From: Myxococcales bacterium
GTDB taxonomy: Bacteria > Myxococcota_A > Polyangia > Polyangiales > GCA-016699535
Direction: 5' to 3'
NCBI GenBank assembly: GCA_020633325.1
Contig: JACKDX010000002.1
Coordinates: forward strand, 372,001 to 436,000
DNA: 64,000 nt
Shown here piece after piece: positions 50,764 through 59,982 of this stretch. The translations under genes were made by a program, and so were the position numbers. The stretch's first letter is position 1. Every line of letters starts with the position of its first letter. Below the pieces are notes generated by a model. It searched no databases, was not told the DNA's origin, and was given only the letters and a program-made list of their open reading frames with translations.

Positions 50764-52017
50764 ATGGACAGCCAGCACCGACATGCGCGCCAAGGGGAAT
50801 CCCCCAAACGGTATCTGGTTCTATGGCTTTCGATTGCATCGGGCGCTTTAGCGATGGGCTGTCCGTGCACGGACTTCCGCGAGCAATCATCCGCGCCACG
50901 TGCGCCCGTGGGTGATCATCCCCCTTTGGAATCTCCGCCACCATCCAAGGGACCGGCGCACCTCACGAGCATTGTGGTCTCAAGCATGCCCTTGCTTGGA
51001 CAGGCACACGATCAAGAGGTGTTTCACGCCACGATGCACTTCGATAGGCCCGTTCGATTTACGACACATAAGAGGCAGCGGCCACGCTCAGGCGAGGTGC
51101 TCAGCATCTATCTCCCTGGGTGCGCCCCCGTCTCCCTCCTGCCGGCTACGATCCCCGTAGGCGTCGGCGGCATACGCGCCATCCACGCCCGACTCTCTGG
51201 CGCCGCGCTAACGGAAGTGGCCTTGGTCATGGCGCCCGGGACTCGACCCCGGATCAGTTTTCTGCAGAAACCGTTCGCTATCCAGGTGACGTTCTTCCCC
51301 AAAACCACTCCCCTTCTACAGTCACAGCGTAAATTTACGCTAGTACTGGATCCCGGGCACGGGGGTCAGGACACAGGCGCCAAAAGTCGAGACGGGGAGC
51401 GCGAATCCCATCTGGTGATGGATATCGCCCTTCGCACCAAAGCGCTTCTCGAGCGGCGGCAGCACGGCTTACTGGTGCTCCTCTCCCGCGAGACTGACGA
51501 GACGGTGACCCTTGAGGACCGTGCGCTTTTTGCCAACCGGCTTGATGCCGATGCCTTTGTCTCGCTTCACCTCAATGCGCTTGAGGATCCCAAGGAAGGC
51601 GGGGCGGCGACCTTTGTCCTCGATACCAGCGATGACCGTCACACGCGCAGGCTCGCGGCGAGGGAGAACGGTATCAGTGAGTCCGAGGTGAGCGATCTTC
51701 AGACGGTCTTTGCCTCGCTCGAGCGCAGCCAGCAGATGGCGCGTTCTGAGCTATTGGCCAGAACGATTCAAGGGCATCTCATGACTCGGGGACGGAGGCA
51801 CATGCCGCAGCTTCGTGATCGCGGCATGCGGCGTGGTCCGTTTTTTGTTTTGGCCGCTGTCCACATGCCTGCGGTGTTGGTGGAAGCGTCGTTTCTCACC
51901 CAACCTGAGGAGGGGCGGATGCTTGGAACCCGCCGCTACAGAAATGCCCTCGCCGAGGGCATAGCCGAGGGGATTCTCAACTACCTCGCGCTCCCACAAA
52001 GCGGATTTTCAGGCTAG
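50764..52017 (+). CDS. N-acetylmuramoyl-L-alanine amidase (Amidase_3), lipoprotein
   Basis: This zinc amidase cleaves peptide stems from glycan strands. From the ATG at 50764 it has about 417 residues. A signal peptide ends at a lipobox (ALAMGC), so it is probably anchored in a membrane. An AMIN-like beta domain covers about 65-190 and the Amidase_3 domain about 200-410. Zn ligands and the catalytic Glu are visible: LDPGHGGQDTG (His), GERESHLVMD (Glu), SLHLNAL (His) and VEASFLT (Glu). The frame is open to 50713, which would overlap the divergent PEGA gene. Likely role: daughter-cell separation, perhaps with the SPOR protein. Confidence 0.91.
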   Translation: MDSQHRHARQGESPKRYLVLWLSIASGALAMGCPCTDFREQSSAPRAPVGDHPPLESPPPSKGPAHLTSIVVSSMPLLGQAHDQEVFHATMHFDRPVRFTTHKRQRPRSGEVLSIYLPGCAPVSLLPATIPVGVGGIRAIHARLSGAALTEVALVMAPGTRPRISFLQKPFAIQVTFFPKTTPLLQSQRKFTLVLDPGHGGQDTGAKSRDGERESHLVMDIALRTKALLERRQHGLLVLLSRETDETVTLEDRALFANRLDADAFVSLHLNALEDPKEGGAATFVLDTSDDRHTRRLAARENGISESEVSDLQTVFASLERSQQMARSELLARTIQGHLMTRGRRHMPQLRDRGMRRGPFFVLAAVHMPAVLVEASFLTQPEEGRMLGTRRYRNALAEGIAEGILNYLALPQSGFSG

Positions 52018-52083
52018 TGGTCGTGACGTCCCACGTCCCACGCTCATCCCGCAGCGCTACTGACGTGCTAGGCTGTAGCGGTC

Positions 52084-54708
52084 GTGACGCCCAAACAGGA
52101 ACGCAAGAAAGTCGGAGACTTTCCGGTCAAGACGGCGCATCGCGAAGCGCTTAGCGCCTTCCGCGAACGGCTTGAAGCGATGATTTACACGGAAGCCGGC
52201 GGTCTCGATGCGGCCAGAGCGTATGCGCGCTTTCTCGACGGCATGCTGCAATCGGTCATCAAACCGACAGAACTCGGCATTTTGCCCCATACCGGACTGG
52301 CAGCTTTAGGGGGTTACGGCCGAAACACACTGGCACCCTACGCAGATGTGGATGTACTGCTAGTAAGTGATAGTGTGGAACATGAGCGCTTAGAGTCCTG
52401 GGCCCATCGGGTGCTTTATCCACTCTGGGACGCGGGCGTCCCCATCGATCACGCCGTCCGTAGCGTGGCAGAAACCTTGGCCCTCGCAGAGACGGACATT
52501 CGGACGGCCACCACGCTTTTTGATCTCCGATACGTGTTGGGGGACGGCCCCGTGGTTGCACGACTGCTCGAAAAGGGCCAAGAGGCGCTTTACAGTCGTC
52601 AGGCGGCCGTGATCGAGATGTTGGAAATCGACGTCGGTGCCCGTCACGAGCGATTCGGTGGCTCATTGTACTTGCTCGAACCCGAGGTCAAACTCGGACG
52701 GGGCGGGCTGCGAGACTACGACACCGCACGTTGGGCAGCACGCGCCAGATGGCGGGCGAGTCATTGGGGCGAACTTGCCGAGGCAGGCGTACTCTTGAGC
52801 CGTGAAGTCGAGGAGCTCAAGTGCAGCCATGAATTTTTATGGCGGATCAGAAACGCCCTTCATATTCGTAGCGGCCGCCGGAACGACCGTTTGACATTTG
52901 AGGATCAGGAAGAGATCTCTCTGGCGCTTGGATATCGCGACCATGTCAATCTGGCCGTGGAGCAATTCATGCAGCATTATTACCAGCATGCGCAGACCAT
53001 TGCCTGCACCACCGATCGATTGCTGGCACGCGCTCGATCAAACCGGAAAAGCCCCAGTCCTCCCCAAGCGCTGGCGGCGCATGTGGTGCTCCGAGATGAC
53101 GTCATAGACATTCCCGACTTGACGCAGTTGCAAAAAGATCCCTCTTTGGCACTCCGCCTCTATGTAGAGTCGGTTAAACATGGCCGAGCACCCTCTATTG
53201 AGGTGCGTGATGCCATCGCCCGATTGGCGGCCGATGCCGAGTGGAGCGAAAAACTCCGCGGTCAACCGCTCGTGGCCGATGCGTTTTTTACATTGCTTAA
53301 GTACGCGGGGAAAGCCCCCGTTAGACGTGGTTCCATTTTGGGGGAGCTGCTGGAAACGGGCCTCATGCTTGCGATGATTCCCGAGTTTGACCACGTTCGC
53401 GGCAGGGTCCAACACGACGTGTATCATGTGTACACCGTCGATGTGCATTCGGTTGCCGCAGTGGATCGCCTTTCTGCGATGGTGCGAGGCGAGCACGCGG
53501 AGGATTGGCCGCTGGCGAGCAGGTTGGCGGCTCTATCGCCTCGCCCTTTGCCGTTGAGAATGGCGCTTCTGTTACATGACATTGGAAAGGGGAGGGGAGG
53601 GCACCATGCCGACATAGGAGCGGACATGGCTCGGAGAATCTCTGAGCGCCTGGGCTTCCAACACGGTGATGTCACACACATAGAGTGGTTAGTGCGTGAG
53701 CACCTGCGCATGTACCACTGGGCGCTGCGTCGAGACATTACCGATCCACATACAATCGAAGAGGCAGTGAATGTCGTGAAAAACAAAGAACGGCTACGCG
53801 ATCTCTATCTGCTTACGGTGGCTGATATTTCCACCACCAGCCCATCCGCCATGACGTCGTGGAAAGCCAACATGCTTCAAGCGTTTTATTTTGCGGTGGC
53901 GGACGGTTTGAGCGCTGCTGAGCCTTGGTCCGGGCAGCGTCGAGCGCTCGCCTTGCGCGAGGAGCTTCTTCGCGCAGCAGAGGGTGATGAGACATCTGGA
54001 CTTGCGACGCTTGTTGAGGCCATGCCAGATCGGTACATACTTGCCAATAGCCCCGCGACCATCGAGCAACACGCGCAGATCTTGGAGGCCAGTGGCGAGC
54101 TTCGGGTGCATGCGGGCTTGGTGGCAGACCCGGGTGCCGAAACTGAGGAGCTCGTGGTGGTGTGTCACGATCAACCGGGGCTCCTTGCGGCGATTGCGGC
54201 GGCGCTTGCGGGAAATCGACTGGATGTGACCACGGCGCAGATCTATACGCTGGAGTGGGACCAACGCCGCCTGGCCTTTGACATTTTTCATGTCCGCGCG
54301 ACCCGTCGAATGAGCGCCCGAGCAGTCGCTGAGCTCGTCGCGGATCTCAATGGTCTCCTTGAAGGCACGCTGACTGCACAGGCGCTTCTTCAGAAACGAA
54401 CCTCATCCCCAACATGGGCAAAGCGGAAGGAACCTGATGTGCCGGTGGCGATCCATGTGAGCAATCAGGCGTCCGGACGCTTTACTGTTATTGATATTTT
54501 TACCAAAGATCATCCAGGGTTGCTCTACGCCATCACCAACGTCTTTCATAAGCATGGCCTTTCCATTGCGCTCTCGAAGCTCAGCACCGAGGGCAATCGG
54601 GTAGCGGACGTATTTTACGTGCAAGATCTCGAGGGGCGGAAGTTTGAAGATCTCGAAAAAATCGCTAGTCTCGACCACGACCTCCGTGCGATTCTCACAG
54701 ACCTATGA
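52084..54708 (+). CDS. glnD: [Protein-PII] uridylyltransferase/uridylyl-removing enzyme GlnD
   Basis: This 874-residue nitrogen sensor modifies PII proteins with UMP when glutamine is low and removes it when glutamine is high. The nucleotidyltransferase site is GGYGRNTLAPYADVDVLLV (about 77-95). The HD phosphohydrolase domain has VYTVDVHSVAAVDRL and LLHDIGKGRGGHHAD (about 450-515). Two ACT domains lie at the C-terminus (about 695-760 and 800-870). The start is GTG at 52084. Length and domain order are standard. It overlaps the next gene by four bases. The PII gene itself is not in the window; amtB is at 17.9 kb. Confidence 0.94.
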   Translation: MTPKQERKKVGDFPVKTAHREALSAFRERLEAMIYTEAGGLDAARAYARFLDGMLQSVIKPTELGILPHTGLAALGGYGRNTLAPYADVDVLLVSDSVEHERLESWAHRVLYPLWDAGVPIDHAVRSVAETLALAETDIRTATTLFDLRYVLGDGPVVARLLEKGQEALYSRQAAVIEMLEIDVGARHERFGGSLYLLEPEVKLGRGGLRDYDTARWAARARWRASHWGELAEAGVLLSREVEELKCSHEFLWRIRNALHIRSGRRNDRLTFEDQEEISLALGYRDHVNLAVEQFMQHYYQHAQTIACTTDRLLARARSNRKSPSPPQALAAHVVLRDDVIDIPDLTQLQKDPSLALRLYVESVKHGRAPSIEVRDAIARLAADAEWSEKLRGQPLVADAFFTLLKYAGKAPVRRGSILGELLETGLMLAMIPEFDHVRGRVQHDVYHVYTVDVHSVAAVDRLSAMVRGEHAEDWPLASRLAALSPRPLPLRMALLLHDIGKGRGGHHADIGADMARRISERLGFQHGDVTHIEWLVREHLRMYHWALRRDITDPHTIEEAVNVVKNKERLRDLYLLTVADISTTSPSAMTSWKANMLQAFYFAVADGLSAAEPWSGQRRALALREELLRAAEGDETSGLATLVEAMPDRYILANSPATIEQHAQILEASGELRVHAGLVADPGAETEELVVVCHDQPGLLAAIAAALAGNRLDVTTAQIYTLEWDQRRLAFDIFHVRATRRMSARAVAELVADLNGLLEGTLTAQALLQKRTSSPTWAKRKEPDVPVAIHVSNQASGRFTVIDIFTKDHPGLLYAITNVFHKHGLSIALSKLSTEGNRVADVFYVQDLEGRKFEDLEKIASLDHDLRAILTDL

Positions 54709-55736
54709 ACCGCCGCCGGACAGGTACGGGATTACTCCTTTGGGTTGGCCTCGGCATGGCGTCTGCATGCGGCGGAGGGCAATCGGCGGCAGTTGGGCAC
54801 AAGGATAAGCGTGCGACGGCGGATTCTTCCCAAGGGGCGGTGCTTCCCCCCGCAAACCCGCTGGTCGAGGAGGGCGAATCCCTCCTCGCACAAGGCAAAG
54901 TAACTGAAGCATCGGAAGTGTTCAGACGGGCATTGGTCGGCAATCCTCAAGATGCCCGAGCACATTTTGACCGGGGCCTGATCGCCGAGCACGAAGGCCG
55001 CAACCCGGATGCGATGCGGGAATACCAGACGGCGATCAGTCATGAGCCGCGGTTCGCGCAACCGATGAGCAACCTCGCGCTCCTCTATCGCGATCAGGGT
55101 CACCTGGACCGCGCCCATGCGCTCCTTCTCAAAGTGGTTGATCTTAGCCCCAAAGATGGGGAGGCGTGGTTGAACCTTGCCTTGACATTGGAAGATCAAG
55201 GCAAGATCCCAGCGGCGAAAATGCGCTACAGAACAGCCATCAAGCTCTTGCCCCATGATCCCGTGCCTCGCGTCAACCTGGGTCTCCTATTGCTTGACGC
55301 AAAAGAGTACGGCGAAGCCCGTACGTTGCTCCGCGAAGCCATGCCACTCTCGACGGGCGACCGCGCGATGCTGTTTGCTGTTGGCAGTGGCCTCCGTCGG
55401 GCAAAAGACCCGGCCTCCGCGCTTCGCGCCATGAGAGCAGCCGTGATAGCGGACAGCACCGAGCCGCCTCCCAGTGTGGTCGCCGAACTAGCCCTCGCGG
55501 AGTTGGCAATGGGTGAGCGCCACCAGGCGATCAGCACCCTGCGCGGCTTGATACGGAGCAGGCCAAAGTACGCGCTGGCTCACTATCTGCTTGGCAACAT
55601 GCTCGCGGCAGAGCAGCAATATGCCGAGGCGGTCCTAAACTATCAGCGGTATCTTACGCTCGATCCGCAGGGTGCCGAAGCAGCCAACGCCAAGCGCAGG
55701 ATGGCGATGGCCAAGCGCGCATCAAAGCGTCCATAG
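54705..55736 (+). CDS. TPR-repeat lipoprotein
   Basis: A 343-residue protein with a lipoprotein signal (LLWVGLGMASAC, Cys 22). At least six tetratricopeptide repeats follow (for example QDARAHFDRGLIAEHEGRNP, then PQPMSNLALLYRDQGHLDRA-like units and DGEAWLNLALTLEDQGKIPA). It should sit in the periplasm or outer membrane and scaffold other proteins. The start overlaps the glnD stop, and the next gene begins at the base after its stop, so glnD and two lipoprotein genes form one unit. There is no evident link to nitrogen control. Confidence 0.83.
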   Translation: MNRRRTGTGLLLWVGLGMASACGGGQSAAVGHKDKRATADSSQGAVLPPANPLVEEGESLLAQGKVTEASEVFRRALVGNPQDARAHFDRGLIAEHEGRNPDAMREYQTAISHEPRFAQPMSNLALLYRDQGHLDRAHALLLKVVDLSPKDGEAWLNLALTLEDQGKIPAAKMRYRTAIKLLPHDPVPRVNLGLLLLDAKEYGEARTLLREAMPLSTGDRAMLFAVGSGLRRAKDPASALRAMRAAVIADSTEPPPSVVAELALAELAMGERHQAISTLRGLIRSRPKYALAHYLLGNMLAAEQQYAEAVLNYQRYLTLDPQGAEAANAKRRMAMAKRASKRP

Positions 55737-56282
55737 ATGGGAAAGATTCCGCCCTATACGGTCGGGGACCGCTGCGACATCTCATCGAGTGTCTGTCTAA
55801 TGTTGCCCTTACTGTGGGGCTTCTCTATGGGCTGCGGGGGGCGCTCGCTTCATACGGATTCGAGGAGGCCGCCATCTAAAGCGGTATCACTCCATCTCAG
55901 AGACAGCCGAGGTACACCAGTTTTCCTAGAGAAGATGCGCGGAAGATCCGTACTGCTTTTGGTGTTTGCCACCTACGATCCCAACTCGCAGCTTGCCCTC
56001 AATGCCCTTACCCAGTTTGCCGACACGCATCCCAAGCAGTTGATCGTGGCAATCGCCGTACAACCCATGCCTGAGCGCATTCTGCCAGCATTTGAGCATG
56101 CACTGAACCCCACTTTTTTACTTGCCTACGATCCTTCCGAATCCATCCTCGCCGGAACGAGCGGTCTCGGTGAGGTTAAGGTAGTGCCGTACTATGTGTT
56201 ACTTGATGCGGAGGGACGTATTGCGGACCGGCGGTACGGAGCGATGTCGCCTGAGGCGCTTGACCATTTGGTTTCAGAATGA
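55737..56282 (+). CDS. Thioredoxin-fold lipoprotein without redox cysteines
   Basis: A 181-residue protein. The N-terminal part has a hydrophobic segment and lipobox-like SMGCGG (Cys 33), so it is probably a lipoprotein. The rest looks like a TlpA/AhpC-type thioredoxin fold (RGTPVFLEKMRGRSVLLLVF, then VVPYYVLLDAEGRIADRRYG with the cis-Pro region). The usual CxxC segment is replaced by ATYDPNSQ (about 78-85), so thiol-disulfide activity is not expected. The gene directly abuts the TPR lipoprotein gene. A binding or structural role is more likely than a redox one. The assignment rests on fold-like pattern, so it is moderate. Confidence 0.65.
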   Translation: MGKIPPYTVGDRCDISSSVCLMLPLLWGFSMGCGGRSLHTDSRRPPSKAVSLHLRDSRGTPVFLEKMRGRSVLLLVFATYDPNSQLALNALTQFADTHPKQLIVAIAVQPMPERILPAFEHALNPTFLLAYDPSESILAGTSGLGEVKVVPYYVLLDAEGRIADRRYGAMSPEALDHLVSE

Positions 56283-56303
56283 GCCTATCTTCGTAAGCGG
56301 ACC

Positions 56304-57164
56304 TCACGCAAGTTTGCCGCGATCGATGTCGCGATGGGCTAAGATTACGGAGCGTTCCTGAGCCAGGCGCCGGGCCAGCTCAGCCCCCATGGCAACCGAG
56401 CGATGACGACCGCCCGTGCAGCCCAGCGCGACCGTTAAATATGACCGTCCCTCACGCTCGTAGTGCGGCAGATGGTGCCGCAACAACGTCTCGATGTCGT
56501 GCAACAACTCTTGACTCTCGGACTCACTCAGCACGAAGTCCCGGACCGTGGGGTACTCTCCTGTATGTGGTTTGAGCGCAGGGACGAAATACGGGTTACG
56601 AAGGGCCCGAAGATCAAAAACAAGATCTGCATTGGTGGGTAGTCCGTATTTGTACCCAAACGATACGATGCGGAGCGTCATATGCGCGCCACCCGTGTCC
56701 TGTGTCATGTATTCGCTCAAGGACCGCCGTAAGTCGTGCACCGTGAGCTCACTCGTGTCGATGATGTAGCTCGCTTGCGCGCGAAGCGGAGCCAGCTTTT
56801 CTCGCTCGGCCGAAATGGCCGTCGCCAAATCCCCGCTTGCCGCCAGTCGGTGTGGCCGCCTTGTCTCGCTAAAGCGCCGCAGTAAAATCTCATCCCTGCA
56901 CTCGAGGAAAACAAGCTCTACATGATTGCCGCGGGCCCTGAGGTCGGTCACCAGCTGTTGGAGCCCCTCGAAAAATGTGCCCGCGCGCATATCGATACCG
57001 AGCGCGACCCAGTTGACGTGCTTATCGGAGGCGAGTATGTCGATGAGCTGGGGAACAAGTTTGGGCGGGAGATTGTCCACACAGTAAAATCCAAGGTCTT
57101 CAAGCACGTGCAAGGTCGTGCTTCGACCTGCCCCCGACAGCCCCGTCACAATAACGATACGCAA
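56304..57164 (-). CDS. rapZ: RapZ-family nucleotide-binding protein
   Basis: A 286-residue P-loop protein of the RapZ/YvcJ family. The N-terminal Walker A reads GLSGAGRST, with Arg where many homologues have Lys; this variant occurs elsewhere in the family. The C-terminal half holds the RapZ block (FGYKYGLPTNADLVFDLRAL, NPYFVPALKPHTG and LGCTGGRHRSVAMGAELARR). In E. coli RapZ binds the small RNA GlmZ to control amino-sugar synthesis; in other bacteria roles differ. It is the last gene of the rpoN-hpf-rapZ group. A ptsN gene, often present between hpf and rapZ, is absent. Confidence 0.92.
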   Translation of the reverse strand: MRIVIVTGLSGAGRSTTLHVLEDLGFYCVDNLPPKLVPQLIDILASDKHVNWVALGIDMRAGTFFEGLQQLVTDLRARGNHVELVFLECRDEILLRRFSETRRPHRLAASGDLATAISAEREKLAPLRAQASYIIDTSELTVHDLRRSLSEYMTQDTGGAHMTLRIVSFGYKYGLPTNADLVFDLRALRNPYFVPALKPHTGEYPTVRDFVLSESESQELLHDIETLLRHHLPHYEREGRSYLTVALGCTGGRHRSVAMGAELARRLAQERSVILAHRDIDRGKLA

Positions 57165-57173
57165 ATCGAGTCT

Positions 57174-57491
57174 CTAGGTATTGCTTGTGCGCGCCGCGCC
57201 ACGCCGCCGTTGCTGCCGTTGCGCCTTTGCACGGCGAATTTGCCGATCCATCTTGTCCATCGCCAAGTCGATCGAGGCATACATGTCTTCAGACTCTTCC
57301 GTTGCCACAAAGACCTCTCCATCTCCCACGACCTTGAGGTCGATACAATGAAGATGACGCTCTTTGGATGCCGTCACTTCGGCATCAAGCGGCGAATGTA
57401 AATATTTTTGTAGCTTGGAGATTTTGGAACTCGCGTATTCTTTAATCGCGTCGGAGGGCTCAATATCTCTGAAGGTGTATGCGATTCTCAT
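57174..57491 (-). CDS. hpf: Ribosome hibernation-promoting factor (short form)
   Basis: A 105-residue HPF/YfiA-type protein (DIEPSDAIKEYASSKISKLQ, then LHCIDLKVVGDGEVFVATEE and DMYASIDLAMDKMDRQIRRA). It binds the 30S subunit in stationary phase and helps form inactive dimers or protects ribosomes. It lacks the long C-terminal dimerisation domain and ends with a basic Arg-rich tail. It is 44 bases after rpoN and 9 bases before rapZ on the minus strand, the order seen in many Proteobacteria. Confidence 0.92.
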   Translation of the reverse strand: MRIAYTFRDIEPSDAIKEYASSKISKLQKYLHSPLDAEVTASKERHLHCIDLKVVGDGEVFVATEESEDMYASIDLAMDKMDRQIRRAKAQRQQRRRGAARTSNT

Positions 57492-57535
57492 ATTGCTTTC
57501 TCCTTAAACCGAGGGCGGTCTGACCATTGTGTTGA

Positions 57536-58996
57536 TTAGAAATATTTTTTCCTCTTGGAGGAACTCAAAATGCCAAGCATTTCTCTGTATTTAGCTACCG
57601 TGCGGCGCGCAATGACGATGCCTTGGGCTTCGAGCATCTCGACGATGCGCTGATCGCTAAGAGGCTTATGGGCGTCCTCCGCATGAATGATGTCTTTGAT
57701 GTTCTGCTTCACGCTTTCTGAGGCGATATCTTCCTCGTTACCACCTCGCCTGATGCCGCTATTAAAGAAATATTTCAATTCAAAGATGCCCTGGGGCGAA
57801 TGTAGGTACTTGTTGTTGGTGACGCGAGAGATGGTGCTCTCATGCATACCGACCGCCTCGGCGACATCGCGGAGAATCATTGGCTTGAGATGTGCGATAC
57901 CTCTTTCGAAGAAATCACGTTGCTTATCGACAATGCACTCTGTGACCTTCACGATGGTTTTTCGGCGCTGATCAATGCTGCGAATCAACCACTGCGCGCT
58001 GCGAAGTTTGTTTTGTACATATTCCTTGGTTTCTGGGTTGTCGCTCATAATGGCGGAACGGTAAAACGCGCTGATGCGTAGCTTCGGCATGCCGTCATCA
58101 TTGGAAACGACGAAGTATTCATCCCCGACCTTATGCAAATAGACGTCAGGGGTAATGTACTGGGGATCCTCACTGACAAACGCGCGCGCTGGCCGGGGTT
58201 CTAACGTAGTGATGATCTCGGCTGCGTCATAGACATCTTCAAGAGAAAACTCCAGGGCCTTGGCAATGGCGCCGTAGTTCCTCTTTTCCAGGTCAGGGAT
58301 GTGATCCTTGATAATGGCCTGCACAAGCATATCCATGCCAAAGTGATCGGCTTGGACAAGCAAACACTCTCTAAGGTCGCGGGTGGCGACGCCGATAGGA
58401 TCAAAGCGCTGGATGAGCTTTAAGACTTCCTCGGCATCTTCGGGATCCAAATCTGCTTCAGCAGCGAGCCGTGTCACCACTTCTTCCGGGGGCACGCCCT
58501 CCATACGCAGGTAACCGCGATCGTCGAGATTGCCGAACACGAGTGTTGCAAAGCGTTTCTCGTCTTCCAGAAAATCGCTCATGGTGAGCTGCCACGTCAA
58601 ATGCTCAGTTAAGGTCTCACTGCGAGAGGCCGTTTGGTCAATGCCCGGCAAATCGTCGTTATCGAGGCGCCTTGTCGCGGGCATTGGGGCTTGGTTTGCG
58701 TGGTTCTCGAGATAGCGTTCCCAATCGATTTCGTTGTTGGAACGTTCGTTGGCGTCGCCGGCTTGCGTTTCTGCGACGCTTTGGGCCTCGGGACTTTCGG
58801 CCGCGCTGCCTGCATCACGCTGGTCCTTGCTTTCCGAACTTTCGGGAAGCTCTTCGAGAACGGGGTTCTCCATCATTTCCTCGCGTACGCTATCCAGCAA
58901 CTCCATACGCGACATTTGCAGCAGCTTAATGGCTTGCTGCAACTGTGGAGTCATCACGACCTGCTGGGACAGTCTGAGCTGTTGCTTTAGCTCCAT
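57536..58996 (-). CDS. rpoN: RNA polymerase sigma-54 factor
   Basis: This alternative sigma factor has 486 residues. Region I is the Gln/Leu-rich KQQLRLSQQVVMTPQLQQAI near the N-terminus. An acidic linker follows, then the core-binding domain. The DNA-binding domain ends in the RpoN box ARRTVAKYRE close to the C-terminus. It directs transcription from -24/-12 promoters with activators such as NtrC, PilR and others. Targets in this window could include amtB (see the site before 17883) and pil genes under PilS/PilR. A good -10 lies upstream. Confidence 0.96.
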   Translation of the reverse strand: MELKQQLRLSQQVVMTPQLQQAIKLLQMSRMELLDSVREEMMENPVLEELPESSESKDQRDAGSAAESPEAQSVAETQAGDANERSNNEIDWERYLENHANQAPMPATRRLDNDDLPGIDQTASRSETLTEHLTWQLTMSDFLEDEKRFATLVFGNLDDRGYLRMEGVPPEEVVTRLAAEADLDPEDAEEVLKLIQRFDPIGVATRDLRECLLVQADHFGMDMLVQAIIKDHIPDLEKRNYGAIAKALEFSLEDVYDAAEIITTLEPRPARAFVSEDPQYITPDVYLHKVGDEYFVVSNDDGMPKLRISAFYRSAIMSDNPETKEYVQNKLRSAQWLIRSIDQRRKTIVKVTECIVDKQRDFFERGIAHLKPMILRDVAEAVGMHESTISRVTNNKYLHSPQGIFELKYFFNSGIRRGGNEEDIASESVKQNIKDIIHAEDAHKPLSDQRIVEMLEAQGIVIARRTVAKYREMLGILSSSKRKKYF

Positions 58997-59031
58997 TAGA
59001 CAGCCCTCGGCGTTACCATGCTCACGCGCTT

Positions 59032-59060
59032 ATTATAGGCCTTTTCGGCCGATCGGGAAA
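59032..59060 (-). promoter_or_regulatory. Probable rpoN promoter
   Basis: On the minus strand a perfect -10 TATAAT (59037-59032) lies 36 bases before the rpoN ATG. It is preceded after a 17-base spacer by TTTCCC (59060-59055), a weak -35. The spacer contains the inverted repeat GGCC-GAAAA-GGCC, which could be an operator. The -10 and spacing make this the best sigma-70 candidate in the window. Confidence 0.5.
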
Positions 59061-59229
59061 GCATCATCACCGGTACACCTTACCCATACGTTGTGACACG
59101 AAACGCTGCCTTTCACCACATTTTCGCCGCGCGCTGATTGAAAGCGGCGATCTTACCTATGGCGTGGGAGTGGGATATTGTAGGCTTGATGGCTCTTGTT
59201 GGGACATTGTCGAGAAAGGAACTGACCGC

Positions 59230-59781
59230 GTGCCGCTACCCTCGCTTGTACTGTTGGGCTTTTCAGTTGGATTGGCCGCCGCACTCGCGGCTCGCAACGA
59301 TCTGTGCCTCAGCCCTCGTCCAGCGATCATTTCTAAGGCAAGCATGGCTTACGGGATATTCGTGGCATTCCTGCTCGTGCCGATATCGATGTATTTTTAC
59401 GGATTTCATGGCGACTGGGCGTTGTTGTATTTGGTCGATTCTCGCCGCATTCCTTCAGCGTTCGCATTATTGTGTTTTGCCATTGAGGCATTGATTGGGC
59501 TTGGTGGATTCCTGCTTGGGGCCGTTTGGGTGCGGACGCAACGGGATGGGTTGGCCTTTTTCGCAGCCAGTGCTGCCGCCATCGGGGCGCTGGCGGTGGT
59601 ATTTTTAGGATGGGATCGGCTCTCCTCTGTAGGCACGTACGAACAGTATCATGGGCAGTATGGGCTACAGCCTTTTGGCAACGGGCCGGTGTTCCAAGGC
59701 GCCTTGACGATGGGTCTGGTGCTATTACTGGGCGCGGCTTACCTATTGGTGCGACTTTTCACTGCCGGGCGGCAAACATGA
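59230..59781 (+). CDS. Multi-pass membrane protein of unknown function
   Basis: About 184 residues from the GTG at 59230, which has AAGGA some 8-10 bases upstream; an ATG at 59164 is in frame but adds an unlikely N-terminus. There are about five to six membrane segments (LVLLGFSVGLAAALAA; YGIFVAFLLVPISMYFYGF; ALLCFAIEALIGLGGFLLGA; GLAFFAASAAAIGALAVVFL; GALTMGLVLLLGAAYLLVRL). The loop DRLSSVGTYEQYHGQYGLQP is polar. I do not recognise a family. It precedes the small basic ORF and ppsR, with 66 bases between, and is divergent from rpoN. Confidence 0.72.
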   Translation: MPLPSLVLLGFSVGLAAALAARNDLCLSPRPAIISKASMAYGIFVAFLLVPISMYFYGFHGDWALLYLVDSRRIPSAFALLCFAIEALIGLGGFLLGAVWVRTQRDGLAFFAASAAAIGALAVVFLGWDRLSSVGTYEQYHGQYGLQPFGNGPVFQGALTMGLVLLLGAAYLLVRLFTAGRQT

Positions 59782-59847
59782 TGGCTGGCCGCTTGCCAAA
59801 CGCCATGACTCGATTTATGACTACCGCCTTACCTAGAGGTTAAGACC

Positions 59848-59982
59848 GTGTACATTCATCAAGCAAGTGGGACTTCCAACCGCAATCGTAAGCGGAGCGT
59901 GCGCTTGCGCGCGAAACTGCGCGCGAAAAATCGGCGACGTGTGAACCGGATGGCAGGCAAGCGTCTCGCGCGACGCCGATGA
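59848..59982 (+). CDS. 44-residue highly basic small protein
   Basis: This short frame starts with GTG at 59848 (AGAGG lies a few bases upstream) and stops at 59982, overlapping the ppsR start in an ATGA. The product has 18 Arg/Lys and no acidic residues in 44, for example RNRKRSVRLRAKLRAKNRRR with a repeated LRAK unit. The coupling to ppsR, a ribosome-like site and the frame's strong bias suggest a real gene. It probably binds RNA or DNA, or another acidic partner; I know no named family. Chance arginine-rich reading in GC-rich DNA is the main alternative. Confidence 0.6.
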   Translation: MYIHQASGTSNRNRKRSVRLRAKLRAKNRRRVNRMAGKRLARRR

